Below are positions 1-8,728 of a stretch of 64,000 nucleotides of DNA, piece after piece. The position numbers and the translations under genes are program-made. This DNA is from Pigmentiphaga litoralis (lineage in GTDB: Bacteria; Pseudomonadota; Gammaproteobacteria; Burkholderiales; Burkholderiaceae_B), in contig NZ_JACCBP010000001.1 in NCBI RefSeq assembly GCF_013408655.1, forward strand, positions 2,418,001 to 2,482,000, written 5' to 3'. The notes beneath the pieces are model-generated. The model was given only the letters and a program-made list of their open reading frames with translations, had not been told where the DNA came from and did no database searches. The stretch's first letter is position 1. The number at the start of each line of letters is the position of its first letter.

Positions 1-33
1 CCGCTTCCTGGTTCATTCTTCTGGAGCTTCACC

Positions 34-540
34 ATGACCAACCATCCTGTCCCGCCACCCATCGACGCCGACGAATTACCCGAAGCGCGCCTGCGCCGTC
101 TGGGGATCGAGCTGCCCGAGCCGGCGCGCCCGCGTGCCGCCCGCATCCTGATGGCGCGCCGCGTCGGCAACCAGCTGTGGGTGTCCGGCCAGTTGCCCAG
201 CTGGAATGGCGAACTGCGGTACGTGGGCCGCGTCGGCAGCCGGTGGACGCTGTCAGAAGCGCAGGACGCCGCCCGATTGAGCGCGCTCAATGTCCTGGCG
301 CAGGCCCGCGCGCTGTTGACCCATGGCCTGGATGACGTGGTGTCGGTCATCAACCTGCGGGGTTTCGTGACCGTCGAACCCGACTTTACGCAGGTGGCCG
401 ATGCCGTCAACGGCGCGTCGGACCTGATGATGACCGTGTTCGGCGAAGCGGGCGCCCATACCCGCACGGCCGTCGGCGTGGCCAGCATGCCCTACGGGGT
501 GGCGGTGGAAATCGAAGCCTTGTTCGAAGTGCGGGGCTGA
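34..540 (+). CDS. RidA/YjgF-family protein
   Basis: A 168-residue protein of the RidA/YjgF/chorismate-mutase-like fold. Members of the longer subgroup (about 150-165 aa) have a core starting after roughly 35 residues. Here the core has VSGQLPSWNGEL near residue 50, then a long helix rich in Ala/Leu, then VINLRGFVTVEPDF and ending with VAVEIEALFEV. RidA proteins hydrolyse reactive imines/enamines released by PLP enzymes, but this subgroup is often of unknown substrate, and the C-terminal catalytic Arg typical of true RidA (in the 'R-x-AV-A/G' strand) is present only as part of TRTAVGVASMPYG. The ATG at 34 follows a GGAG about 9 bases upstream. It is probably cytosolic. It lies convergent to the LysR gene that follows. 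The family call is good; the substrate is unknown. Confidence 0.8.
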   Translation: MTNHPVPPPIDADELPEARLRRLGIELPEPARPRAARILMARRVGNQLWVSGQLPSWNGELRYVGRVGSRWTLSEAQDAARLSALNVLAQARALLTHGLDDVVSVINLRGFVTVEPDFTQVADAVNGASDLMMTVFGEAGAHTRTAVGVASMPYGVAVEIEALFEVRG

Positions 541-565
541 CCGGTCCGGCCGACACGGGAACGGG

Positions 566-1528
566 CTAGCGCCTGCGGCTGCGCTGCCGGCTTCCATCCG
601 CCGGGCCCGGCAACACGACCGCGCCTTTGGCGGTCTGATGGATCTCTGCCAGACGCGCCGTCAGGATGTCCTGGAACCGGGTCAGCGCCAGGCTGACCGG
701 ACGATCCACCCGCCGCACCAGGAAGCGCGATACCGACAGGCCGGCAACCGGCCCGCCGATGAACGCGCCGCGTTCGATGCCGCGCACCACGGCCGAATAC
801 GGCGACAGATGGCTACCGACCCCGCGCCGCACCAGGTCCTTGATCAGGTGCAGCGCTTCCGCTTCGACCACGACCTTGAGTGTCAATTTCTGGCGCGCGG
901 CCTGATCGTCCAGCATCTGGCGCAGCGTGTTGGCCCGGCTGGGCTGGATCAAGTCGCGGCTGGCCACATCGGCCAATTGATAGCGCTTCTTGCGTCGCGG
1001 CGCGCCATCGGCCGCCGGGGGCTCCATCAGCCAGATCTGCTCGTCGTACAGGTGGGTGGTGACCAGCAAGGGGTTGACGTCCTGCCCGGTAATAAAGGCC
1101 AGGTCCAGACGATCGCCCAGCAGGGCATCGCGCATGGCATGGCTGTAGCCTTCCTGCAGGCTCAGTTCGACATTGGGGTGCCGTGACCGGAAAGTGCCGA
1201 TGACGTCTCCCAGCAGCAAATCCCCCATGGATGGCGGAAAGCCGATGCGCAGCGAACCCGACACCACCGCGCTGGACGCGATCACATCGGCCCGCGTCTG
1301 TTCCAGCAAGCGGAAAATGGCCTGCGCGCCCATGCGCAACTGCCGGCCCGCTTCCGTCGGCTCGGCGCCGCGGCTGTGGCGATACAGCAGTTGCACGCCC
1401 AGCTCGTCTTCCAGCAGATGCACGTGCCGCGTGATCGCCGGCTGGGCAATATGCAGCGCAGCCGCCGCCTTGGTGAAGCTGCGCAGGTCCACCACCTGCA
1501 CGAAATACCGAAGCTGCAACAGATCCAC
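566..1528 (-). CDS. LysR-family transcriptional regulator
   Basis: Typical LysR regulator of 320 residues. The N-terminal winged helix-turn-helix begins VDLLQLRYFVQVVD and has FTKAAAALHIAQPAITRHV as recognition region; the C-terminal part is a periplasmic-binding-protein-like effector domain. I chose the GTG at 1528 because it gives the standard LysR N-terminus and is preceded by a GGGAG about 8 bases upstream. An in-frame extension to 1579 would run through an inverted repeat (1550-1567) that looks like an operator. It is divergent from the ornithine cyclodeaminase-like gene at 1724, so it probably controls that gene, the Bug receptor and the hydrolase downstream. The effector is unknown. 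Confidence 0.9.
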   Translation of the reverse strand: MDLLQLRYFVQVVDLRSFTKAAAALHIAQPAITRHVHLLEDELGVQLLYRHSRGAEPTEAGRQLRMGAQAIFRLLEQTRADVIASSAVVSGSLRIGFPPSMGDLLLGDVIGTFRSRHPNVELSLQEGYSHAMRDALLGDRLDLAFITGQDVNPLLVTTHLYDEQIWLMEPPAADGAPRRKKRYQLADVASRDLIQPSRANTLRQMLDDQAARQKLTLKVVVEAEALHLIKDLVRRGVGSHLSPYSAVVRGIERGAFIGGPVAGLSVSRFLVRRVDRPVSLALTRFQDILTARLAEIHQTAKGAVVLPGPADGSRQRSRRR

Positions 1529-1549
1529 GACGACCGCTCCCTGACTGTC

Positions 1550-1567
1550 GATCATCGAATGATGATC
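1550..1567. promoter_or_regulatory. inverted repeat in the divergent LysR promoter
   Basis: GATCATC-GAAT-GATGATC: perfect 7-bp arms around a 4-base centre, just upstream of the preferred start of the LysR gene and on the side facing the divergent ornithine cyclodeaminase-like gene. A dyad of this size in a LysR divergent promoter is a reasonable autoregulatory operator. This is inference from position and symmetry only. Confidence 0.45.
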
Positions 1568-1723
1568 CCGGAACGCCAACCCGCCGTCCCATCACACAAT
1601 GTTATCGCTTCCATCAAAACACGGTATTTCCTGAATGACACGCCGCGCCTCTACAGTCGCACAGCGGCAGGCAACGATGCCGTGCTTCCTGACCTTCTGC
1701 CCCCGTTCCTGCGACGAGACCCC

Positions 1724-2683
1724 ATGGCCCGATTCCTGACCGAAGACGATGTTGGACGTTTGCTCACCATGCCCATGGCCCTGGACGCCGTGGAGGCGGT
1801 CATGGCCGAAATGGCGGACGGCGCCGCGCAGAACATTCCGCGTGAACGCCTGCGCACGCCAGGCACGACGCAGCACCTGTTGCAGGGCCTGGTGCCCAGC
1901 GAACAGGCCGTGGGCTACAAGGTCTACACGATCAGCCAGGGGGTCGTGCGCTTCCTGCTCCATGTCTACGACACGACCGATGGCCACCTTGCCGGGATCC
2001 TGCAGGCGCAGACACTGGGGATGATGCGCACCGGCGCGGCCAGCGGCGTCGCGACCCGGCACCTTGCCCGCGCGGACGCCGCGGTGCTGGGCGTGTTCGG
2101 CAGCGGAAGGCAGGCGGTCGGCCAGATCGAAGCGGTCTGCCATGTACGGTCCATTCGGGAAGTGAAGGTGCACGCCCGCGATCCGCGGAAACTGGCAGCC
2201 TTCTGCGACGCCATGTCGCGCCGGGTCGGCATCCGTGTCCGCCCAGCGGAAAGCGCCGAAGACACGGTCCGCGGCAGCGACATCGTCACCACCATCACCA
2301 CGTCGGACGTGCCGGTGTTCGACGGCGCCTGGCTCGCCCCCGGCACGCACGTGAACGCCGCCGGGGCGAACATGCTCAGCAAGCGCGAAGTCGACGAGAC
2401 GACCTTGCAACGCTGCAACGCGATCGTCGTAGACGGCCGCGCCGTTGCCCAGAAGGAATGCGGCGACCTGCTGCCCCTGCTGGAAAAAGGCCGCCTGGGT
2501 TGGGGCGACATCCACGAATTGGGCGAGGTGATCACCGGCCGGCGTCCCGGGCGGCGCGACGCCGACGACATCACGTGCTTCGAATCATTGGGCCTGGCCA
2601 TCCAGGACATCATCGTGGGCGCCCGCTTGCTGCCGCTCGCCCACACGCAAGGATTGGGTACCGATTTACCAGTGGGGATCTAG
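1724..2683 (+). CDS. ornithine cyclodeaminase / mu-crystallin family dehydrogenase
   Basis: 319-residue member of the ornithine cyclodeaminase/mu-crystallin family, NAD(P)-dependent enzymes that act on amino or imino acids (ornithine cyclodeaminase, alanine dehydrogenase, ketimine reductase). Visible are the N-terminal FLTEDDVGRLLTM start, the substrate-side GMMRTGAASGVATRHLA, the Rossmann motif VFGSGRQAVGQ, and GTHVNAAGANMLSKREVD near the nucleotide. The ATG at 1724 is used because the N-terminus then matches the family; the reading frame is open much further upstream, but that part is antisense to the LysR gene. It is followed 30 bases later by a Bug receptor and a hydrolase, suggesting a small catabolic operon. 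The true substrate cannot be told from sequence. Confidence 0.88.
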   Translation: MARFLTEDDVGRLLTMPMALDAVEAVMAEMADGAAQNIPRERLRTPGTTQHLLQGLVPSEQAVGYKVYTISQGVVRFLLHVYDTTDGHLAGILQAQTLGMMRTGAASGVATRHLARADAAVLGVFGSGRQAVGQIEAVCHVRSIREVKVHARDPRKLAAFCDAMSRRVGIRVRPAESAEDTVRGSDIVTTITTSDVPVFDGAWLAPGTHVNAAGANMLSKREVDETTLQRCNAIVVDGRAVAQKECGDLLPLLEKGRLGWGDIHELGEVITGRRPGRRDADDITCFESLGLAIQDIIVGARLLPLAHTQGLGTDLPVGI

Positions 2684-2713
2684 ATATTCCCGCGGACACA
2701 CCAGGAGACACGC

Positions 2714-3700
2714 ATGACCTTCATCCGCCTGCCCGGCGCGCCCGCCCTGATTGTCGGGGCCTGCCTGGGCCTTGCCTTGCCTCTGGGCGCCCATGCCCAG
2801 GACTATCCCAGCCGTCCGATCCGGCTGGTCGTTCCCTTCCCTGCGGGCGGCCCGACCGACGCCTACGCGCGGCTGATCGGCCAGAAGCTGAGCGAGACCT
2901 GGAAGCAGACGGTTGTCATTGACAACAAACCGGGCGCCACCGGGTTGATCGGCAGCAACATCGTCAAGGAGGCCGCGCCCGACGGCTACACCCTGCTGTT
3001 CACCTCGAACAGTGCGCAGGTGATCGGTCCATTGCTGCACAAGCCTGCCTCGTTCGACTCGGTCGCCGACTTCACGCCTGTCACCATGGTGATCCGTTAT
3101 CCCATGTATTTCCTGGTGTCCAGCGCATTGCCGGCCAGGAGCCTGAAAGAGTTCGTCGCGCTCGCCAAACAGCGTCCCGGCAAACTCAATTATTCGAGCG
3201 TCGGCCTTGGAAGCGGCGGCCATCTGGCCTGCGAACTGATCAACCTTGCCGCCGGCATCGACACGGTGCATGTACCGTACAAGGGCGCTGCCCCGGCGCA
3301 GGCCGCCCTGGCCGCGGGCGAAGTGGACTTCATGTGTGATTCGGTCGGCTTTTCGCAGCCCATGGTGCAGGCCGGCAAGATGCGTGGCCTGGCCGTCACG
3401 GCATCCAAGCGTTCGCCTGCCGTGCCCGACGTACCGACGGCCGCCGAAGAAGGCGTGCGCGGTGTCGAAGCCTACATCTGGACCGGCGTGTTCGGCCCGA
3501 AAGGCATGCCCGACGCCATTCGCGACAAGTTGCAGACCGAGGTGGCCCGCATCATGGCCCTGCCGGAATTCAAGGCGCGGGCGGACAAGGACGGATCGGA
3601 AATCATCGCTGGCAGCCCGGCCAGCCTGACGCAGGACATGACCGCCGAAAAAGCCACCTGGGCTCGCGTGATCGCCGACAAGAACATCAAGGCGCAGTAA
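2714..3700 (+). CDS. Bug-family (TctC) periplasmic solute-binding protein
   Basis: 328-residue Bug/tripartite tricarboxylate transporter receptor. The signal peptide ends in LGAHA before QDYPSRPIRLVVPFPAGGPTD, the hallmark N-terminus of mature Bug proteins. Other family marks are NKPGATGLIGSNIVKEAAPDGYTLL and the ligand-loop HVPYKGAAPAQ. These periplasmic receptors bind carboxylates, amino acids or amides with a two-lobed Venus-flytrap fold. No TctA/TctB membrane partners lie nearby, which is common in Bordetella-like genomes. The gene sits between the cyclodeaminase-like gene and a CocE-type hydrolase, so the ligand may be their substrate. The ATG is preceded by AGGAGA at good spacing. Confidence 0.93.
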   Translation: MTFIRLPGAPALIVGACLGLALPLGAHAQDYPSRPIRLVVPFPAGGPTDAYARLIGQKLSETWKQTVVIDNKPGATGLIGSNIVKEAAPDGYTLLFTSNSAQVIGPLLHKPASFDSVADFTPVTMVIRYPMYFLVSSALPARSLKEFVALAKQRPGKLNYSSVGLGSGGHLACELINLAAGIDTVHVPYKGAAPAQAALAAGEVDFMCDSVGFSQPMVQAGKMRGLAVTASKRSPAVPDVPTAAEEGVRGVEAYIWTGVFGPKGMPDAIRDKLQTEVARIMALPEFKARADKDGSEIIAGSPASLTQDMTAEKATWARVIADKNIKAQ

Positions 3701-3734
3701 GCCGCCCGCCCCGCCTTTCATCAGGAAACGAAGC

Positions 3735-5492
3735 ATGAGCACCTCACCCCTTACCCCCCTGCGCAGCGAAGCGCGGGACGGCATGCGCATCGATTGGGAC
3801 ACGCCCATTCCCATGGACGATGGCGTCGTCCTGCGCTGCGATGTCTTCCGTCCGGACGACGACCAGGCCTATCCCGTCCTGCTGAGCTACGGCCCGTATG
3901 GCAAAGGGCTCGCCTTTCAGGAAGGCTACAAGACGGCATGGGACATCATGGTCGAGCAGCACCCGGACACCGCGCGCGGCTCATCCAACGCCTACCAGAA
4001 CTGGGAAGTGGTCGACCCGGAAAAGTGGGTGCCCGACGGCTACGTCTGCATTCGTATCGATTCGCGCGGGGCCGGCCGATCGCCGGGCGTATCCGACCAG
4101 CACTCGCCCCGCGAAACAAAAGACATCGTCGACAGCATCGAGTGGGCCGCCGCGCAGCCCTGGTGCACCGGCAAGGTCGGCATGAACGGCATTTCGTACT
4201 ACGCGATCAACGCCTGGCGCGCAGCCGCGCAACAACCGCCCAACTTGGCCGCCATCTGCGCGTGGGAAGGCAACAGTGACCGCTATCGCGAAGCCACGCA
4301 CCACGGCGGCATTCTGTGTGTCTTTGCCAAGAACTGGCACGAGATGCAGGTCAAGACCGTGCAGCATGGACGCGGCGAACGTGGCGCCCGCAGCGCTTTC
4401 AACGGCGAATGGGTATGCGGCCCCGACACCTTGCCGGAAGACCAGTTGGCCGACAACCGGGTCGACATGTGGCGGCAACTGATCCAGCATCCGCTGGACG
4501 ACGACTACTACCGGGAGCGTTCCCCCGACTTCGACCGGATCACCGTGCCGTTCCTGTCGGCCGGCAACTGGGGCGGGCAAGGGCTGCATCTGCGCGGCAA
4601 TATCGAAGCCTTCATGCGATCGGCATCGACGCAGAAGTGGCTGGAAATGCACGGCGGCGCGCATTGGGCCGAGTTCTATACCGACTACGGCGTGACCTTG
4701 CAGAAGCGCTTTTTCGGGCATTTCCTGAAGGGCGAGGCGACCGGCTGGGAAGACCAGGCGCCGGTGCAATTGCAGATCCGCCATGTTGATCGTTTCGTGG
4801 TGCGCGGTGAACACGAATGGCCCCTGGCCCGCACGCAGTGGACCCGCTTCCACCTGAATCCGGATGACCTCAGCCTGAGCCAGGAACCCGCCCGCTCAAG
4901 CTTGAGCACGCTCGACTTTGACGCGATGGGCGACGGCCTGACCTTCCGATCGTTGCCCATGACCACCGACACCGAAATCACCGGCCCGTCGGTGCTTCGC
5001 CTGAAGGTGTCGTCGTCGACGACCGACGCGGACATCTTTGCGGTGCTGCGCGTGTTTGATCCGTCGGGCACCGAAGTCGTGTTCCACGGCGCGCTCGACC
5101 CGCACACGCCGATCGGACAAGGCTGGCTGCGCGCGTCACATCGCAAGCAGGACGCCGCGCTGAGCCTGCCCTACCGGCCCTACTACACACACGACGAACC
5201 GTGGCCACTGACCCCGGGCGAGCCTGTTGCCCTGGATGTCGAGATCTGGCCCACCTGCATCGTGGTGCCGGTCGGCTACCGGATCGCGATCACGGTCCGC
5301 GGCAAGGATTACGAATGGGACGGCCCCGCGGCCCGGCTGTCGAACATGAAGCATCCCATGAAGGGCTGCGGCCCGTTCGTGCATGACGATCCGGATGACC
5401 GCCCGATGCACACCTTTGGCGGGGTCACGACCCTGCACTTTGGTGATGCGGCGGACAATGCGGTGATGCTGCCGGTGATCCCGGCGGATTGA
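3735..5492 (+). CDS. CocE/NonD-family hydrolase (X-Pro peptidase-like)
   Basis: 585-residue CocE/NonD hydrolase: an alpha/beta-hydrolase domain (about residues 20-330) followed by a C-terminal jelly-roll (X-Pro dipeptidyl-peptidase C-terminal-like, about 340-570). The nucleophile is probably Ser154 in NGISYYA, equivalent to the GxSYxG of the family. The Asp of FDRITVPFLSAGNWGG and the His in HGGAHWAEFY region are candidates for the rest of the triad. Relatives cleave esters (cocaine), amides or peptides; the substrate here is unknown. It has no signal peptide, so it should be cytosolic. The start has CAGGAAA upstream. It follows the Bug receptor by 34 bases and is probably co-transcribed with it. 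Confidence 0.88.
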   Translation: MSTSPLTPLRSEARDGMRIDWDTPIPMDDGVVLRCDVFRPDDDQAYPVLLSYGPYGKGLAFQEGYKTAWDIMVEQHPDTARGSSNAYQNWEVVDPEKWVPDGYVCIRIDSRGAGRSPGVSDQHSPRETKDIVDSIEWAAAQPWCTGKVGMNGISYYAINAWRAAAQQPPNLAAICAWEGNSDRYREATHHGGILCVFAKNWHEMQVKTVQHGRGERGARSAFNGEWVCGPDTLPEDQLADNRVDMWRQLIQHPLDDDYYRERSPDFDRITVPFLSAGNWGGQGLHLRGNIEAFMRSASTQKWLEMHGGAHWAEFYTDYGVTLQKRFFGHFLKGEATGWEDQAPVQLQIRHVDRFVVRGEHEWPLARTQWTRFHLNPDDLSLSQEPARSSLSTLDFDAMGDGLTFRSLPMTTDTEITGPSVLRLKVSSSTTDADIFAVLRVFDPSGTEVVFHGALDPHTPIGQGWLRASHRKQDAALSLPYRPYYTHDEPWPLTPGEPVALDVEIWPTCIVVPVGYRIAITVRGKDYEWDGPAARLSNMKHPMKGCGPFVHDDPDDRPMHTFGGVTTLHFGDAADNAVMLPVIPAD

Positions 5493-5534
5493 CCTGCGGC
5501 ACTCGGGGGGCGATCCGCTGCCGCCCGCCCTTGC

Positions 5535-6542
5535 CTACTCCGGCCGGATATTGCGTTCCTTGACCACGGTTGCCCACTTCGCCATGTCCTTCTGCAGGAA
5601 GCTGGCAAAGTCGGCGCGCGTGCTGCCAACGACGTCTACCGAGTCCTTGGCCAGGCGTTCCTTCACGTCCGGCCGCGTCACGAAGCGGACCACGTCGCGG
5701 TTGATGCGGTCCAGCACATCGACCGGGGTACGGGCGGGCGCAAAAATGCCATACCAGTTCACGGTTTCAAAGCCGGTCAGCCCGCCCTCAGCCAGGGTCG
5801 GCACGTCGGGCAAGGCTGCTTCACGTTTGCTGCCGGTGCTGGCAATGGCCATGAGCTTGCCGGACCGCACATACGGCAACGACGTGCTGGGGTTGTCGAA
5901 GAAGTAGCTCACCTGCCCGCCCAACAGGTCCGGCATGGCTTGCCCGGTGCCCTTGTAGGGAACGTGGGTCACCTGGATTCCGGCGGACGCGGCAAAGAGT
6001 TCGCTCGACATATAGCTCATGCCCGTGTTGCCGACCGACGCAATGGTCAGCGCGCCGGGCTTGTTTTTGGCCAGGGCCACCATGTCGCGTACCGTTCTGG
6101 CCGGCGCGCCCGGATGGGCGACCAGCAGCATGGCATTTTCGGCAACGCGTACGACGGGCGCCAGGTCCTTGGCGGGGTCGTACGGCAGCTTGGGATACAT
6201 AGCCGCAATGATGGCGTAGGGCGACGTCGTGAAGAGCAGCGTCAGGCCGTCGGGCGCGGCCTTGGCGACGGCGTCGGTGCCGATCTGGGTATTGGCCCCG
6301 GGCCGGTTTTCCACGATCACCGACCTGCCCGAGGTCTTGGCCAGGTCTTCGGCTAGCAGACGCGCCATGGCGTCGGTCGTGCCACCCGGCGGAAACGGCA
6401 CGATGATGCGCACCATGCCCGTGGGCCAGTCCGCGGCCGTGGCCGCTGACGAGGCACCGGGCCAGGCGGCCACGGCGCATAGTGCGGCCAGAGTGGTAGC
6501 GCCCACCGTTGCGGCAAGGCCAGGAATCTTCAGGGTCAGCAT
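5535..6542 (-). CDS. Bug-family (TctC) periplasmic solute-binding protein
   Basis: 335-residue Bug receptor. A long hydrophobic signal region is followed by the mature start ATAADWPTGMVRIIVPFPPGG. Further marks are ENRPGANTQIGTDAVAKAAPDG and HVPYKGTGQAMPDLLGG. The ATG has a strong GGAGGAG about 6 bases upstream. It lies 70 bases downstream of the amidohydrolase gene on the same strand, so the two are probably co-transcribed and the receptor may deliver the substrate of that enzyme. No TctA/TctB partners are near. Confidence 0.93.
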   Translation of the reverse strand: MLTLKIPGLAATVGATTLAALCAVAAWPGASSAATAADWPTGMVRIIVPFPPGGTTDAMARLLAEDLAKTSGRSVIVENRPGANTQIGTDAVAKAAPDGLTLLFTTSPYAIIAAMYPKLPYDPAKDLAPVVRVAENAMLLVAHPGAPARTVRDMVALAKNKPGALTIASVGNTGMSYMSSELFAASAGIQVTHVPYKGTGQAMPDLLGGQVSYFFDNPSTSLPYVRSGKLMAIASTGSKREAALPDVPTLAEGGLTGFETVNWYGIFAPARTPVDVLDRINRDVVRFVTRPDVKERLAKDSVDVVGSTRADFASFLQKDMAKWATVVKERNIRPE

Positions 6543-6612
6543 GGGGGTCTCCTCCGTGTGTTGCGGCGCGCCCGGTCTGCGCGGGCGTCGTCATCGATGT
6601 CAGGCGCAGGGC

Positions 6613-7608
6613 TCAGCCAGCAAATCGTGGGAACAGCGGCAACGCATTGTCGCGAGCGATCGCCTGTTGCCGCTTCGCGTCGAAGTGGTCCGGCTGCGTC
6701 AGCGCATCCACCGTCAGGGTCGTGACCGATTCCGGCGCATAGGGCCAGTCGCTGCCGAACACGATGCGGTCGGGCCGCGCCACGGCATCCAGCGACCCAA
6801 AAGTGGACGGGCCCGCCGAGATCGCCGTGTCATACCAGAATCGTCCCAGCCGCTCCATGATGTCGTCGGGCGACAGCCGCGGCAGCCGGGGATCAATCAC
6901 CGGCGATACCGACATGCGCCACGAAATGTAGGGCAGCGCCCCCCCGGCATGGGCCAGGATGAACCGGATGTCGGGATAGCGGTCCAGCGTGCCGCTGAAA
7001 ACCAGGTTGGCGGCGGCGCGCGTCGTGTCGAACAGGAACTCCATCATGAACGCCGGGTACGGCAGCTGAATGGTCCGGCTCGACGGATGAAAGTTGGGAT
7101 GGATGAAGACCACCGCGCGCCGCCGCGACAGCTCGGCCATCAACGGTTCGAAATGCGGGTCACCCAGGAAGCGCTCGCCATAGCTGGCCAGCAGGCATAC
7201 GCCGTCCAGCTTGAGCGTATCGAGCGCATAGGCGACTTCCTTGCAGGCCGCGTCCACATCGGGCAGCGGCACGGTGGCAAACGCGCCGAAGCGGGTCGGC
7301 CGGTCGCTGATCAGACCCGCCATGTAGTCGTTGCACCGGCGGGCCAGCGCCGCCGCCGCCGCGTCGTCCCCAAAGTGCACGCCGGGCTGCGACACCGACA
7401 GGATGGCGGCGGCAATGCCATGCCGGTCCATCAGCTGCAATGACGCATCGGGCGTCCAGGCCGGAAAGCCGGAACTGATGGTGGGCCCCCGGCCGGCGGC
7501 GATCACCGCATCACGAAAGAAGTGCGGGATGGTGTGGAAATGCACGTCGATCCGTTGGGGATCGGGCTGGCGGTCGTGTGCGGATACGGGTCGTGCCTGG
7601 TCGCTCAT
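6613..7608 (-). CDS. amidohydrolase of the ACMSD-like (amidohydrolase 2) family
   Basis: 331-residue TIM-barrel hydrolase of the amidohydrolase-2/ACMSD family (decarboxylases and hydrolases such as 2-amino-3-carboxymuconate semialdehyde decarboxylase, gamma-resorcylate decarboxylase and 4-oxalomesaconate hydratase relatives). Metal-site motifs: RIDVHFHTIP (H-x-H) near residue 20, VFIHPNFHPS, ILAHAGGALPY, and the late Asp in VFGSDWPYAPES. The ATG at 7608 has AGGAG upstream; the frame extends further but without a Shine-Dalgarno sequence. It is divergent from a LysR gene and shares with it a promoter rich in dyads (7696-7723). Decarboxylase versus hydrolase cannot be decided. Confidence 0.88.
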   Translation of the reverse strand: MSDQARPVSAHDRQPDPQRIDVHFHTIPHFFRDAVIAAGRGPTISSGFPAWTPDASLQLMDRHGIAAAILSVSQPGVHFGDDAAAAALARRCNDYMAGLISDRPTRFGAFATVPLPDVDAACKEVAYALDTLKLDGVCLLASYGERFLGDPHFEPLMAELSRRRAVVFIHPNFHPSSRTIQLPYPAFMMEFLFDTTRAAANLVFSGTLDRYPDIRFILAHAGGALPYISWRMSVSPVIDPRLPRLSPDDIMERLGRFWYDTAISAGPSTFGSLDAVARPDRIVFGSDWPYAPESVTTLTVDALTQPDHFDAKRQQAIARDNALPLFPRFAG

Positions 7609-7695
7609 TGGCGGCTCCTGTACGGCCTGGCGGCCGGGTCGTCTCTGGCCCGAAGTATGGTCGCGGCGCACGGCGGCAAGCAACGGGTGCTGGGG

Positions 7696-7723
7696 CTATA
7701 CCCGGTATAGGCGGATGCCTATA
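7696..7723. promoter_or_regulatory. LysR-type operator with overlapping dyads
   Basis: Two overlapping inverted repeats in the 132-base divergent promoter between the amidohydrolase and a LysR gene. CTATACC-C-GGTATAG (7696-7710) is a perfect 15-bp dyad containing a T-N11-A LysR box. It shares its right arm with TATAGGC-GGAT-GCCTATA (7706-7723). Three related half-sites in 28 bases fit a LysR recognition plus activation site. Confidence 0.6.
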
Positions 7724-7740
7724 TGTGCTAGTTTTCGAGC

Positions 7741-8652
7741 ATGCTCAATCTTTCCGTCCGCAGCCTGGAAGTGTTCGTTGCCGTTGCCGAATCCGGCAGC
7801 TTTGTCGCGGCCGCGGATCGTCTGGGCATCACGCAGCCCTCGGTCAGCGACCACATCCGGTCACTCGAGGCACGCAGCCGGACACATCTGGTGGAGCGGC
7901 GGCGCGGCCGCTCGGGCCAGCTGACGGATGCGGGCCTCGCGCTGCTGGCGCACGCCCGCGCCCTCCTCAGCCATGCCAGCGATCTGTCGGATGACCTGTC
8001 GCGCCGCAGCCAGTCCGCAAGCCGGCAGGTGGTGCTGGCCTGCCAGCCCGCCGTCGCCAGTCTGCTGTTGCCCCCCTGTCTGGCCGGCTTTGCCCGCGAC
8101 CAGCCGGACACCGATCTGGCGACGCTTGCCGTCGATACCGACACCGTGGTGCAACACCTGACAAGGGGCACGGCTGATGTCGGTTGCCTGCTTGCGCGAA
8201 ACGCATTGCCGTCCTTGCCGTCCGATGTGATTGCGCAGGTGACCTTCGTGATCGTGGCCGCGCCCACGCATGCGCTGGCGGGCCGCGCCGCCGTATCGCC
8301 ACAGGAAGTCGCCCGCCACCAGTTCGTGCGCGCCACGCATCGGCTCGGCTTCGGGCCGCAGATGAATGACATGCTGGCGATGGCAGGCATTGCCGACGCG
8401 CCGGTCGTGGCACGCGCGACCGAGTCCGCCGTGGTCCGCGCGATGGCGATGGCGGGCGTCGGCATGTTGTGCACGCTGGCGCGCGCGGTGGAACGCGAAG
8501 TGGCGGCCGGCGTGCTGACGGTGATCCGCATGACCGGCGAGCCGATGCAGATGGAACTGCGGCTGGCGCACACGCCGTGCCGGCGGCCCAGCGACACGAC
8601 AGCAACGCTGATGCGTCACATCGCGGCGCACTTCGCGGTCGAATCTCGTTGA
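7741..8652 (+). CDS. LysR-family transcriptional regulator
   Basis: 303-residue LysR protein. The N-terminal helix-turn-helix reads LNLSVRSLEVFVAVAESGSF then AADRLGITQPSVSDHI; the effector-binding domain starts near residue 95. It is divergent from the amidohydrolase/Bug operon, with a strong dyad operator between them, and is followed by another Bug receptor 76 bases downstream. So it probably regulates the amidohydrolase side and possibly itself. The effector is unknown. Confidence 0.92.
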   Translation: MLNLSVRSLEVFVAVAESGSFVAAADRLGITQPSVSDHIRSLEARSRTHLVERRRGRSGQLTDAGLALLAHARALLSHASDLSDDLSRRSQSASRQVVLACQPAVASLLLPPCLAGFARDQPDTDLATLAVDTDTVVQHLTRGTADVGCLLARNALPSLPSDVIAQVTFVIVAAPTHALAGRAAVSPQEVARHQFVRATHRLGFGPQMNDMLAMAGIADAPVVARATESAVVRAMAMAGVGMLCTLARAVEREVAAGVLTVIRMTGEPMQMELRLAHTPCRRPSDTTATLMRHIAAHFAVESR

Positions 8653-8728
8653 TAAACACAACTTGTTGCGCTACCGTACTCGCATTCGACGACGGGGCAC
8701 CTTGATGCTTCGCGCAATGGAGGATGAC

